DNA of 64,000 bases, from contig OY986440.1 in the NCBI GenBank assembly GCA_963920525.1, forward strand, positions 1,488,001-1,552,000, written 5' to 3'. The first letter of the stretch is position 1; each line of letters begins with the position of its first letter. Origin of the DNA: Dichetophora obliterata. Taxonomy: Eukaryota > Arthropoda > Insecta > Diptera > Sciomyzidae. The notes below the pieces were generated by a model, which was not told the origin of the DNA, ran no database searches, and saw only the letters and a program-made list of their open reading frames with translations. This document shows, piece by piece, positions 8,294 through 21,255 of this stretch. The position numbers were made by a program, and so were the translations under genes.

Positions 8294-9087
8294 GATAAAA
8301 TTAATTTTGTCCTTGAAAAAACACCCCAGATTAAACCGGATATTTTTTCCATAGCGACTCTCACAAAAGCCACATGGCGGCCATCATTAAAAAATTGTCA
8401 ACTCTGCGCCTCTCCTAAGCGGCCATTATACTTTTGTGGAAGGAGGAGGAGCCACAAAAACAGCCAGTGTTGTGCAAAAGTTTATGAGAAGTATAAGTGT
8501 TGTGTAAATTTGAAACCAGTTTCAATGCCTTCCTACACTCATTACCAATTCCTAGAGAACCCTATGATTTTGAAATTTTATAATTTTGAAATTCTGACGA
8601 CGGATTCGGATTCAGTGACCCATATTTTGTGTATGATTTTTTTTTTGCCTTCCCCGAATTCTCAAAACTACAGAAAAAGAAGGTGGCAACCCTATCCACC
8701 ATCTTGAATTTTAAAATTCTGACTTCAGATTCGAAATCAGCGACCCCTAAACACTAATAAATGACGTTTAAAATTCTTAAAAAGACATATTATTAGGTGG
8801 CAACCCTATTATTTCGAATCTTTATAATTTTGAAATTCTGACGACGGATTCGGATTCAGTGACCCATATTTTGTGTATGATTTTTTTTGCCTTCCCCGAA
8901 TTCTCAAAACTACAGAAAAAGAAGGTGGCAACCCTATCCACCATCTTGAATTTTAAAATTCTGACTTCAGATTCGAAATCAGCGACCCCTAAACACTAAT
9001 AAATGACTACAAACTACAAAAAATAAAGGTGGCAACCCTATCCACCATCTTGAATTTTAAAATTCTGACCTTAGATTCGAAATCAGC
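8294..9087 (+). repeat. Unit U10, n=1, 794 bp
   Basis: Core GTCC/CTCTCAC. Betas GTGTATG-T10, GTGTATG-T8. The counterpart position in block C is U43, which has GCGTATG in the first beta, so block C similarity weakens here. Confidence 0.95.
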
Positions 9088-9640
9088 GATAAAATTAATT
9101 TTGACCTTGAAAAAACACCCCAGATTAAACCGGATATTTTTTCCATAGCGACTCTCACAAAAGCCACATGGCGGCCATCATTAAAAAATTGTCAACTCTG
9201 CGCCTCTCCTAAGCGGCCATTATACTTTTGTGGAAGGGAGGAGGAGCCACAAAAACAGCCAGTGTTGTGCAAAAGTTTATGAGAAGTATAAGTGTTGTGT
9301 AAATTTGAAACCAGTTTCAATGCCTTCCTACACTCATTACCAATTCCTAGAGAACCCTATGATTTTGAAATTTTATAATTTTGAAATTCTGACGACGGAT
9401 TCGGATTCAGTGACCCATATTTTGTGTATGATTTTTTTTTTGCCTTCCCCGAATTCTCAAAACTACAGAAAAAGAAGGTGGCAACCCTATCCACCATCTT
9501 GAATTTTAAAATTCTGACTTCAGATTCGAAATCAGCGACCCCTAAACACTAATAAATGACTACAAACTACAAAAAATAAAGGTGGCAACCCTATCCACCA
9601 TCTTGAATTTTAAAATTCTGACCTTAGATTCGAAATCAGC
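9088..9640 (+). repeat. Unit U11, n=0, 553 bp
   Basis: Minimal unit K-beta-gamma-delta. Core GACC/CTCTCAC. Single beta GTGTATG-T10. One extra G at about 9236-9238 changes the hairpin loop to AAGGGAGGAGGAG. Confidence 0.95.
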
Positions 9641-10678
9641 GATAAAATTAATTTTGACCTTGAAAAAACACCCCAGATTAAACCGGATATTTTTTCCATA
9701 GCGACTCTCACAAAAGCCACATGGCGGCCATCATTAAAAAATTGTCAACTCTGCGCCTCTCCTAAGCGGCCATTATACTTTTGTGGAAGGAGGAGGAGCC
9801 ACAAAAACAGCCAGTGTTGTGCAAAAGTTTATGAGAAGTATAAGTGTTGTGTAAATTTGAAACCAGTTTCAATGCCTTCCTACACTCATTACCAATTCCT
9901 AGAGAACCCTATGATTTTGAAATTTTATAATTTTGAAATTCTGACGACGGATTCGGATTCAGTGACCCATATTTTGTATATGATTTTTTTTTGCCTTCCC
10001 CGAATTCTCAAAACTACAGAAAAAGAAGGTGGCAACCCTATCCACCATCTTGAATTTTAAAATTCTGACTTCAGATTCGAAATCAGCGACCCCTAAACAC
10101 TAATAAATGACGTTTAAAATTCTTAAAAAGACATATTATTAGGTGGCAACCCTATTATTTCGAATCTTTATAATTTTGAAATTCTGACGACGGATTCGGA
10201 TTCAGTGACCCATATTTTGTGTATGATTTTTTTTTGCCTTCCCCGAATTCTCAAAACTACAGAAAAAGAAGGTGGCAACCCTATCCACCATCTTGAATTT
10301 TAAAATTCTGACTTCAGATTCGAAATCAGCGACCCCTAAACACTAATAAATGACGTTTAAAATTCTTAAAAAGACATATTATTAGGTGGCAACCCTATTA
10401 TTTCGAATCTTTATAATTTTGAAATTCTGACGACGGATTCGGATTCAGTGACCCATATTTTGTGTATGATTTTTTTTTTGCCTTCCCCGAATTCTCAAAA
10501 CTACAGAAAAAGAAGGTGGCAACCCTATTCACCATCTTGAATTTTAAAATTCTGACTTCAGATTCGAAATCAGCGACCCCTAAACACTAATAAATGACTA
10601 CAAACTACAAAAAATAAAGGTGGCAACCCTATCCACCATCTTGAATTTTAAAATTCTGACCTTAGATTCGAAATCAGC
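9641..10678 (+). repeat. Unit U12, n=2, 1038 bp
   Basis: Core GACC/CTCTCAC. Betas GTATATG-T9 (a tag seen only here), GTGTATG-T9, GTGTATG-T10 with CTATTCACC. No counterpart elsewhere in the window. Confidence 0.95.
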
Positions 10679-11473
10679 GATAAAATTAATTTTGACCTTG
10701 AAAAAACACCCCAGATTAAACCGGATATTTTTTCCATAGCGACTCTCACAAAAGCCACATGGCGGCCATCATTAAAAAATTGTCAACTCTGCGCCTCTCC
10801 TAAGCGGCCATTATACTTTTGTGGAAGGAGGAGGAGCCACAAAAACAGCCAGTGTTGTGCAAAAGTTTATGAGAAGTATAAGTGTTGTGTAAATTTGAAA
10901 CCAGTTTCAATGCCTTCCTACACTCATTACCAATTCCTAGAGAACCCTATGATTTTGAATCTTTATAATTTTGAAATTCTGACGACGGATTCGGATTCAG
11001 TGACCCATATTTTGTGTATGATTTTTTTTTGCCTTCCCCGAATTCTCAAAACTACAGAAAAAGAAGGTGGCAACCCTATCCACCATCTTGAATTTTAAAA
11101 TTCTGACTTCAGATTCGAAATCAGCGACCCCTAAACACTAATAAATGACGTTTAAAATTCTTAAAAAGACATATTATTAGGTGGCAACCCTATTATTTCG
11201 AATCTTTATAATTTTGAAATTCTGACGACGGATTCGGATTCAGTGACCCATATTTTGTGTATGATTTTTTTTTTGCCTTCCCCGAATTCTCAAAACTACA
11301 GAAAAAGAAGGTGGCAACCCTATCCACCATCTTGAATTTTAAAATTCTGACTTCAGATTCGAAATCAGCGACCCCTAAACACTAATAAATGACTACAAAC
11401 TACAAAAAATAAAGGTGGCAACCCTATCCACCATCTTGAATTTTAAAATTCTGACCTTAGATTCGAAATCAGC
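10679..11473 (+). repeat. Unit U13, n=1, 795 bp, converted K end
   Basis: Core GACC/CTCTCAC. At 10960-10961 the K end reads TTTTGAATCTTTATAA, the alpha version, where other units have TTTTGAAATTTTATAA. Betas GTGTATG-T9, GTGTATG-T10, the reverse of the usual T order. Confidence 0.95.
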
Positions 11474-12268
11474 GATAAAATTAATTTTGACCTTGAAAAA
11501 ACACCCCAGATTAAACCGGATATTTTTTCCATAGCGACTCTCACAAAAGCCACATGGCGGCCATCATTAAAAAATTGTCAACTCTGCGCCTCTCCTAAGC
11601 GGCCATTATACTTTTGTGGAAGGAGGAGGAGCCACAAAAACAGCCAGTGTTGTGCAAAAGTTTATGAGAAGTATAAGTGTTGTGTAAATTTGAAACCAGT
11701 TTCAATGCCTTCCTACACTCATTACCAATTCCTAGAGAACCCTATGATTTTGAAATTTTATAATTTTGAAATTCTGACGACGGATTCGGATTCAGTGACC
11801 CATATTTTGTGTATGATTTTTTTTTTGCCTTCCCCGAATTCTCAAAACTACAGAAAAAGAAGGTGGCAACCCTATCCACCATCTTGAATTTTAAAATTCT
11901 GACTTCAGATTCGAAATCAGCGACCCCTAAACACTAATAAATGACGTTTAAAATTCTTAAAAAGACATATTATTAGGTGGCAACCCTATTATTTCGAATC
12001 TTTATAATTTTGAAATTCTGACGACGGATTCGGATTCAGTGACCCATATTTTGTGTATGATTTTTTTTTGCCTTCCCCGAATTCTCAAAACTACAGAAAA
12101 AGAAGGTGGCAACCCTATCCACCATCTTGAATTTTAAAATTCTGACTTCAGATTCGAAATCAGCGACCCCTAAACACTAATAAATGACTACAAACTACAA
12201 AAAATAAAGGTGGCAACCCTATCCACCATCTTGAATTTTAAAATTCTGACCTTAGATTCGAAATCAGC
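11474..12268 (+). repeat. Unit U14, n=1, 795 bp
   Basis: Core GACC/CTCTCAC. Betas GTGTATG-T10, GTGTATG-T9. Counterpart U23. Confidence 0.95.
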
Positions 12269-13062
12269 GATAAAATTAATTTTGACCTTGAAAAAACACC
12301 CCAGATTAAACCGGATATTTTTTCCATAGCGACTCTCACAAAAGCCACATGGCGGCCATCATTAAAAAATTGTCAACTCTGCGCCTCTCCTAAGCGGCCA
12401 TTATACTTTTGTGGAAGGAGGAGGAGCCACAAAAACAGCCAGTGTTGTGCAAAAGTTTATGAGAAGTATAAGTGTTGTGTAAATTTGAAACCAGTTTCAA
12501 TGCCTTCCTACACTCATTACCAATTCCTAGAGAACCCTATGATTTTGAAATTTTATAATTTTGAAATTCTGACGACGGATTCGGATTCAGTGACCCATAT
12601 TTTGTGTATGATTTTTTTTTGCCTTCCCCGAATTCTCAAAACTACAGAAAAAGAAGGTGGCAACCCTATCCACCATCTTGAATTTTAAAATTCTGACTTC
12701 AGATTCGAAATCAGCGACCCCTAAACACTAATAAATGACGTTTAAAATTCTTAAAAAGACATATTATTAGGTGGCAACCCTATTATTTCGAATCTTTATA
12801 ATTTTGAAATTCTGACGACGGATTCGGATTCAGTGACCCATATTTTGTGTATGATTTTTTTTTGCCTTCCCCGAATTCTCAAAACTACAGAAAAAGAAGG
12901 TGGCAACCCTATCCACCATCTTGAATTTTAAAATTCTGACTTCAGATTCGAAATCAGCGACCCCTAAACACTAATAAATGACTACAAACTACAAAAAATA
13001 AAGGTGGCAACCCTATCCACCATCTTGAATTTTAAAATTCTGACCTTAGATTCGAAATCAGC
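12269..13062 (+). repeat. Unit U15, n=1, 794 bp
   Basis: Core GACC/CTCTCAC. Betas GTGTATG-T9, GTGTATG-T9. Counterpart U24 differs in the second tag. Confidence 0.95.
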
Positions 13063-13858
13063 GATAAAATTAATTTTGTCCTTGAAAAAACACCCCAGAT
13101 TAAACCGGATATTTTTTCCATAGCGACTCTCACAAAAGCCACATGGCGGCCATCATTAAAAAATTGTCAACTCTGCGCCTCTCCTAAGCGGCCATTATAC
13201 TTTTGTGGAAGGAGGAGGAGCCACAAAAACAGCCAGTGTTGTGCAAAAGTTTATGAGAAGTATAAGTGTTGTGTAAATTTGAAACCAGTTTCAATGCCTT
13301 CCTACACTCATTACCAATTCCTAGAGAACCCTATGATTTTGAAATTTTATAATTTTGAAATTCTGACGACGGATTCGGATTCAGTGACCCATATTTTGCG
13401 TATGATTTTTTTTTTGCCTTCCCCGAATTCTCAAAACTACAGAAAAAGAAGGTGGCAACCCTATCCACCATCTTGAATTTTAAAATTCTGACTTCAGATT
13501 CGAAATCAGCGACCCCTAAACACTAATAAATGACGTTTAAAATTCTTAAAAAGACATATTATTAGGTGGCAACCCTATTATTTCGAATCTTTATAATTTT
13601 GAAATTCTGACGACGGATTCGGATTCAGTGACCCATATTTTGTGTATGATTTTTTTTTTGCCTTCCCCGAATTCTCAAAACTACAGAAAAAGAAGGTGGC
13701 AACCCTATCCACCATCTTGAATTTTAAAATTCTGACTTCAGATTCGAAATCAGCGACCCCTAAACACTAATAAATGACTACAAACTACAAAAAATAAAGG
13801 TGGCAACCCTATCCACCATCTTGAATTTTAAAATTCTGACCTTAGATTCGAAATCAGC
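13063..13858 (+). repeat. Unit U16, n=1, 796 bp
   Basis: Core GTCC/CTCTCAC. Betas GCGTATG-T10, GTGTATG-T10; the second T10 gives the extra base. Counterpart U25. Confidence 0.95.
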
Positions 13859-14653
13859 GATAAAATTAATTTTGACCTTGAAAAAACACCCCAGATTAAA
13901 CCGGATATTTTTTCCATAGCGACTCTCACAAAAGCCACATGGCGGCCATCATTAAAAAATTGTCAACTCTGCGCCTCTCCTAAGCGGCCATTATACTTTT
14001 GTGGAAGGAGGAGGAGCCACAAAAACAGCCAGTGTTGTGCAAAAGTTTATGAGAAGTATAAGTGTTGTGTAAATTTGAAACCAGTTTCAATGCCTTCCTA
14101 CACTCATTACCAATTCCTAGAGAACCCTATGATTTTGAAATTTTATAATTTTGAAATTCTGACGACGGATTCGGATTCAGTGACCCATATTTTGTGTATG
14201 ATTTTTTTTTTGCCTTCCCCGAATTCTCAAAACTACAGAAAAAGAAGGTGGCAACCCTATCCACCATCTTGAATTTTAAAATTCTGACTTCAGATTCGAA
14301 ATCAGCGACCCCTAAACACTAATAAATGACGTTTAAAATTCTTAAAAAGACATATTATTAGGTGGCAACTCTATTATTTCGAATCTTTATAATTTTGAAA
14401 TTCTGACGACGGATTCGGATTCAGTGACCCATATTTTGTGTATGATTTTTTTTTGCCTTCCCCGAATTCTCAAAACTACAGAAAAAGAAGGTGGCAACCC
14501 TATCCACCATCTTGAATTTTAAAATTCTGACTTCAGATTCGAAATCAGCGACCCCTAAACACTAATAAATGACTACAAACTACAAAAAATAAAGGTGGCA
14601 ACCCTATCCACCATCTTGAATTTTAAAATTCTGACCTTAGATTCGAAATCAGC
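13859..14653 (+). repeat. Unit U17, n=1, 795 bp
   Basis: Core GACC/CTCTCAC. Betas GTGTATG-T10, GTGTATG-T9. C-to-T at 14370 in alpha (GGCAACTCT), shared only with U26. Confidence 0.95.
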
Positions 14654-15448
14654 GATAAAATTAATTTTGACCTTGAAAAAACACCCCAGATTAAACCGGA
14701 TATTTTTTCCATAGCGACTCTCACAAAAGCCACATGGCGGCCATCATTAAAAAATTGTCAACTCTGCGCCTCTCCTAAGCGGCCATTATACTTTTGTGGA
14801 AGGAGGAGGAGCCACAAAAACAGCCAGTGTTGTGCAAAAGTTTATGAGAAGTATAAGTGTTGTGTAAATTTGAAACCAGTTTCAATGCCTTCCTACACTC
14901 ATTACCAATTCCTAGAGAACCCTATGATTTTGAAATTTTATAATTTTGAAATTCTGACGACGGATTCGGATTCAGTGACCCATATTTTGCGTATGATTTT
15001 TTTTTTGCCTTCCCCGAATTCTCAAAACTACAGAAAAAGAAGGTGGCAACCCTATCCACCATCTTGAATTTTAAAATTCTGACTTCAGATTCGAAATCAG
15101 CGACCCCTAAACACTAATAAATGACGTTTAAAATTCTTAAAAAGACATATTATTAGGTGGCAACCCTATTATTTCGAATCTTTATAATTTTGAAATTCTG
15201 ACGACGGATTCGGATTCAGTGACCCATATTTTGTGTATGATTTTTTTTTGCCTTCCCCGAATTCTCAAAACTACAGAAAAAGAAGGTGGCAACCCTATCC
15301 ACCATCTTGAATTTTAAAATTCTGACTTCAGATTCGAAATCAGCGACCCCTAAACACTAATAAATGACTACAAACTACAAAAAATAAAGGTGGCAACCCT
15401 ATCCACCATCTTGAATTTTAAAATTCTGACCTTAGATTCGAAATCAGC
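14654..15448 (+). repeat. Unit U18, n=1, 795 bp
   Basis: Core GACC/CTCTCAC. Betas GCGTATG-T10, GTGTATG-T9. Counterpart U27 has GTGTATG in the first beta. Confidence 0.95.
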
Positions 15449-16242
15449 GATAAAATTAATTTTGACCTTGAAAAAACACCCCAGATTAAACCGGATATTT
15501 TTTCCATAGCGACTCTCACAAAAGCCACATGGCGGCCATCATTAAAAAATTGTCAACTCTGCGCCTCTCCTAAGCGGCCATTATACTTTTGTGGAAGGAG
15601 GAGGAGCCACAAAAACAGCCAGTGTTGTGCAAAAGTTTATGAGAAGTATAAGTGTTGTGTAAATTTGAAACCAGTTTCAATGCCTTCCTACACTCATTAC
15701 CAATTCCTAGAGAACCCTATGATTTTGAAATTTTATAATTTTGAAATTCTGACGACGGATTCGGATTCAGTGACCCATATTTTGTGTATGATTTTTTTTT
15801 GCCTTCCCCGAATTCTCAAAACTACAGAAAAAGAAGGTGGCAACCCTATCCACCATCTTGAATTTTAAAATTCTGACTTCAGATTCGAAATCAGCGACCC
15901 CTAAACACTAATAAATGACGTTTAAAATTCTTAAAAAGACATATTATTAGGTGGCAACCCTATTATTTCGAATCTTTATAATTTTGAAATTCTGACGACG
16001 GATTCGGATTCAGTGACCCATATTTTGTGTATGATTTTTTTTTGCCTTCCCCGAATTCTCAAAACTACAGAAAAAGAAGGTGGCAACCCTATCCACCATC
16101 TTGAATTTTAAAATTCTGACTTCAGATTCGAAATCAGCGACCCCTAAACACTAATAAATGACTACAAACTACAAAAAATAAAGGTGGCAACCCTATCCAC
16201 CATCTTGAATTTTAAAATTCTGACCTTAGATTCGAAATCAGC
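15449..16242 (+). repeat. Unit U19, n=1, 794 bp
   Basis: Core GACC/CTCTCAC. Betas GTGTATG-T9, GTGTATG-T9. Counterpart U28. Confidence 0.95.
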
Positions 16243-17037
16243 GATAAAATTAATTTTGTCCTTGAAAAAACACCCCAGATTAAACCGGATATTTTTTCCA
16301 TAGCGACTCTCACAAAAGCCACATGGCGGCCATCATTAAAAAATTGTCAACTCTGCGCCTCTCCTAAGCGGCCATTATACTTTTGTGGAAGGAGGAGGAG
16401 CCACAAAAACAGCCAGTGTTGTGCAAAAGTTTATGAGAAGTATAAGTGTTGTGTAAATTTGAAACCAGTTTCAATGCCTTCCTACACTCATTACCAATTC
16501 CTAGAGAACCCTATGATTTTGAAATTTTATAATTTTGAAATTCTGACGACGGATTCGGATTCAGTGACCCATATTTTGCGTATGATTTTTTTTTTGCCTT
16601 CCCCGAATTCTCAAAACTACAGAAAAAGAAGGTGGCAACCCTATCCACCATCTTGAATTTTAAAATTCTGACTTCAGATTCGAAATCAGCGACCCCTAAA
16701 CACTAATAAATGACGTTTAAAATTCTTAAAAAGACATATTATTAGGTGGCAACCCTATTATTTCGAATCTTTATAATTTTGAAATTCTGACGACGGATTC
16801 GGATTCAGTGACCCATATTTTGTGTATGATTTTTTTTTGCCTTCCCCGAATTCTCAAAACTACAGAAAAAGAAGGTGGCAACCCTATCCACCATCTTGAA
16901 TTTTAAAATTCTGACTTCAGATTCGAAATCAGCGACCTCTAAACACTAATAAATGACTACAAACTACAAAAAATAAAGGTGGCAACCCTATCCACCATCT
17001 TGAATTTTAAAATTCTGACCTTAGATTCGAAATCAGC
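16243..17037 (+). repeat. Unit U20, n=1, 795 bp
   Basis: Core GTCC/CTCTCAC. Betas GCGTATG-T10, GTGTATG-T9. Gamma carries C-to-T at 16938 (CGACCTCT). Counterpart U29; the same gamma allele is also in U51, U66 and U73. Confidence 0.95.
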
Positions 17038-18075
17038 GATAAAATTAATTTTGACCTTGAAAAAACACCCCAGATTAAACCGGATATTTTTTCCATAGCG
17101 ACTCTCACAAAAGCCACATGGCGGCCATCATTAAAAAATTGTCAACTCTGCGCCTCTCCTAAGCGGCCATTATACTTTTGTGGAAGGAGGAGGAGCCACA
17201 AAAACAGCCAGTGTTGTGCAAAAGTTTATGAGAAGTATAAGTGTTGTGTAAATTTGAAACCAGTTTCAATGCCTTCCTACACTCATTACCAATTCCTAGA
17301 GAACCCTATGATTTTGAAATTTTATAATTTTGAAATTCTGACGACGGATTCGGATTCAGTGACCCATATTTTGCGTATGATTTTTTTTTTGCCTTCCCCG
17401 AATTCTCAAAACTACAGAAAAAGAAGGTGGCAACCCTATCCACCATCTTGAATTTTAAAATTCTGACTTCAGATTCGAAATCAGCGACCCCTAAACACTA
17501 ATAAATGACGTTTAAAATTCTTAAAAAGACATATTATTAGGTGGCAACCCTATTATTTCGAATCTTTATAATTTTGAAATTCTGACGACGGATTCGGATT
17601 CAGTGACCCATATTTTGTGTATGATTTTTTTTTGCCTTCCCCGAATTCTCAAAACTACAGAAAAAGAAGGTGGCAACCCTATCCACCATCTTGAATTTTA
17701 AAATTCTGACTTCAGATTCGAAATCAGCGACCCCTAAACACTAATAAATGACGTTTAAAATTCTTAAAAAGACATATTATTAGGTGGCAACCCTATTATT
17801 TCGAATCTTTATAATTTTGAAATTCTGACGACGGATTCGGATTCAGTGACCCATATTTTGTGCATGATTTTTTTTTGCCTTCCCCGAATTCTCAAAACTA
17901 CAGAAAAAGAAGGTGGCAACCCTATTCACCATCTTGAATTTTAAAATTCTGACTTCAGATTCGAAATCAGCGACCCCTAAACACTAATAAATGACTACAA
18001 ACTACAAAAAATAAAGGTGGCAACCCTATCCACCATCTTGAATTTTAAAATTCTGACCTTAGATTCGAAATCAGC
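17038..18075 (+). repeat. Unit U21, n=2, 1038 bp
   Basis: Core GACC/CTCTCAC. Betas GCGTATG-T10, GTGTATG-T9, GTGCATG-T9 with CTATTCACC. Counterpart U30. Confidence 0.95.
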
Positions 18076-18870
18076 GATAAAATTAATTTTGTCCTTGAAA
18101 AAACACCCCAGATTAAACCGGATATTTTTTCCATAGCGACTCTCACAAAAGCCACATGGCGGCCATCATTAAAAAATTGTCAACTCTGCGCCTCTCCTAA
18201 GCGGCCATTATACTTTTGTGGAAGGAGGAGGAGCCACAAAAACAGCCAGTGTTGTGCAAAAGTTTATGAGAAGTATAAGTGTTGTGTAAATTTGAAACCA
18301 GTTTCAATGCCTTCCTACACTCATTACCAATTCCTAGAGAACCCTATGATTTTGAAATTTTATAATTTTGAAATTCTGACGACGGATTCGGATTCAGTGA
18401 CCCATATTTTGCGTATGATTTTTTTTTTGCCTTCCCCGAATTCTCAAAACTACAGAAAAAGAAGGTGGCAACCCTATCCACCATCTTGAATTTTAAAATT
18501 CTGACTTCAGATTCGAAATCAGCGACCCCTAAACACTAATAAATGACGTTTAAAATTCTTAAAAAGACATATTATTAGGTGGCAACCCTATTATTTCGAA
18601 TCTTTATAATTTTGAAATTCTGACGACGGATTCGGATTCAGTGACCCATATTTTGTGTATGATTTTTTTTTGCCTTCCCCGAATTCTCAAAACTACAGAA
18701 AAAGAAGGTGGCAACCCTATCCACCATCTTGAATTTTAAAATTCTGACTTCAGATTCGAAATCAGCGACCCCTAAACACTAATAAATGACTACAAACTAC
18801 AAAAAATAAAGGTGGCAACCCTATCCACCATCTTGAATTTTAAAATTCTGACCTTAGATTCGAAATCAGC
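18076..18870 (+). repeat. Unit U22, n=1, 795 bp
   Basis: Core GTCC/CTCTCAC. Betas GCGTATG-T10, GTGTATG-T9. Counterpart U31 differs by TAAGG in the second beta, so the block A junction lies near here. Confidence 0.95.
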
Positions 18871-19665
18871 GATAAAATTAATTTTGACCTTGAAAAAACA
18901 CCCCAGATTAAACCGGATATTTTTTCCATAGCGACTCTCACAAAAGCCACATGGCGGCCATCATTAAAAAATTGTCAACTCTGCGCCTCTCCTAAGCGGC
19001 CATTATACTTTTGTGGAAGGAGGAGGAGCCACAAAAACAGCCAGTGTTGTGCAAAAGTTTATGAGAAGTATAAGTGTTGTGTAAATTTGAAACCAGTTTC
19101 AATGCCTTCCTACACTCATTACCAATTCCTAGAGAACCCTATGATTTTGAAATTTTATAATTTTGAAATTCTGACGACGGATTCGGATTCAGTGACCCAT
19201 ATTTTGTGTATGATTTTTTTTTTGCCTTCCCCGAATTCTCAAAACTACAGAAAAAGAAGGTGGCAACCCTATCCACCATCTTGAATTTTAAAATTCTGAC
19301 TTCAGATTCGAAATCAGCGACCCCTAAACACTAATAAATGACGTTTAAAATTCTTAAAAAGACATATTATTAGGTGGCAACCCTATTATTTCGAATCTTT
19401 ATAATTTTGAAATTCTGACGACGGATTCGGATTCAGTGACCCATATTTTGTGTATGATTTTTTTTTGCCTTCCCCGAATTCTCAAAACTACAGAAAAAGA
19501 AGGTGGCAACCCTATCCACCATCTTGAATTTTAAAATTCTGACTTCAGATTCGAAATCAGCGACCCCTAAACACTAATAAATGACTACAAACTACAAAAA
19601 ATAAAGGTGGCAACCCTATCCACCATCTTGAATTTTAAAATTCTGACCTTAGATTCGAAATCAGC
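18871..19665 (+). repeat. Unit U23, n=1, 795 bp
   Basis: Core GACC/CTCTCAC. Betas GTGTATG-T10, GTGTATG-T9. Confidence 0.95.
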
Positions 19666-20459
19666 GATAAAATTAATTTTGACCTTGAAAAAACACCCCA
19701 GATTAAACCGGATATTTTTTCCATAGCGACTCTCACAAAAGCCACATGGCGGCCATCATTAAAAAATTGTCAACTCTGCGCCTCTCCTAAGCGGCCATTA
19801 TACTTTTGTGGAAGGAGGAGGAGCCACAAAAACAGCCAGTGTTGTGCAAAAGTTTATGAGAAGTATAAGTGTTGTGTAAATTTGAAACCAGTTTCAATGC
19901 CTTCCTACACTCATTACCAATTCCTAGAGAACCCTATGATTTTGAAATTTTATAATTTTGAAATTCTGACGACGGATTCGGATTCAGTGACCCATATTTT
20001 GTGTATGATTTTTTTTTGCCTTCCCCGAATTCTCAAAACTACAGAAAAAGAAGGTGGCAACCCTATCCACCATCTTGAATTTTAAAATTCTGACTTCAGA
20101 TTCGAAATCAGCGACCCCTAAACACTAATAAATGACGTTTAAAATTCTTAAAAAGACATATTATTAGGTGGCAACCCTATTATTTCGAATCTTTATAATT
20201 TTGAAATTCTGACGACGGATTCGGATTCAGTGACCCATATTTTGTGCATGATTTTTTTTTGCCTTCCCCGAATTCTCAAAACTACAGAAAAAGAAGGTGG
20301 CAACCCTATCCACCATCTTGAATTTTAAAATTCTGACTTCAGATTCGAAATCAGCGACCCCTAAACACTAATAAATGACTACAAACTACAAAAAATAAAG
20401 GTGGCAACCCTATCCACCATCTTGAATTTTAAAATTCTGACCTTAGATTCGAAATCAGC
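19666..20459 (+). repeat. Unit U24, n=1, 794 bp
   Basis: Core GACC/CTCTCAC. Betas GTGTATG-T9, GTGCATG-T9. It is the only n=1 unit with GTGCATG, still in the last beta and without CTATTCACC. Confidence 0.95.
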
Positions 20460-21255
20460 GATAAAATTAATTTTGTCCTTGAAAAAACACCCCAGATTAA
20501 ACCGGATATTTTTTCCATAGCGACTCTCACAAAAGCCACATGGCGGCCATCATTAAAAAATTGTCAACTCTGCGCCTCTCCTAAGCGGCCATTATACTTT
20601 TGTGGAAGGAGGAGGAGCCACAAAAACAGCCAGTGTTGTGCAAAAGTTTATGAGAAGTATAAGTGTTGTGTAAATTTGAAACCAGTTTCAATGCCTTCCT
20701 ACACTCATTACCAATTCCTAGAGAACCCTATGATTTTGAAATTTTATAATTTTGAAATTCTGACGACGGATTCGGATTCAGTGACCCATATTTTGCGTAT
20801 GATTTTTTTTTTGCCTTCCCCGAATTCTCAAAACTACAGAAAAAGAAGGTGGCAACCCTATCCACCATCTTGAATTTTAAAATTCTGACTTCAGATTCGA
20901 AATCAGCGACCCCTAAACACTAATAAATGACGTTTAAAATTCTTAAAAAGACATATTATTAGGTGGCAACCCTATTATTTCGAATCTTTATAATTTTGAA
21001 ATTCTGACGACGGATTCGGATTCAGTGACCCATATTTTGTGTATGATTTTTTTTTTGCCTTCCCCGAATTCTCAAAACTACAGAAAAAGAAGGTGGCAAC
21101 CCTATCCACCATCTTGAATTTTAAAATTCTGACTTCAGATTCGAAATCAGCGACCCCTAAACACTAATAAATGACTACAAACTACAAAAAATAAAGGTGG
21201 CAACCCTATCCACCATCTTGAATTTTAAAATTCTGACCTTAGATTCGAAATCAGC
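20460..21255 (+). repeat. Unit U25, n=1, 796 bp
   Basis: Core GTCC/CTCTCAC. Betas GCGTATG-T10, GTGTATG-T10. Confidence 0.95.

Larger units (their letters stand above)
11474..18870 (+). repeat. Block A copy 1 (U14-U22), 7397 bp
   Basis: Nine units whose class series is 795, 795, 794, 796, 795, 795, 794, 795, 1038, 795 in phase with copy 2 (the series is read from U13 boundary onward). The spacing to copy 2 is exactly 7397 bp at every unit start. Private markers are shared: GGCAACTCT at 14370 and CGACCTCT at 16938. Confidence 0.92.

Noticed and set aside
9230..9502. 90-codon open frame in U11
   Set aside because: It results only from the extra G in the hairpin loop, starts at GTG and reads through K into the same beta frame.
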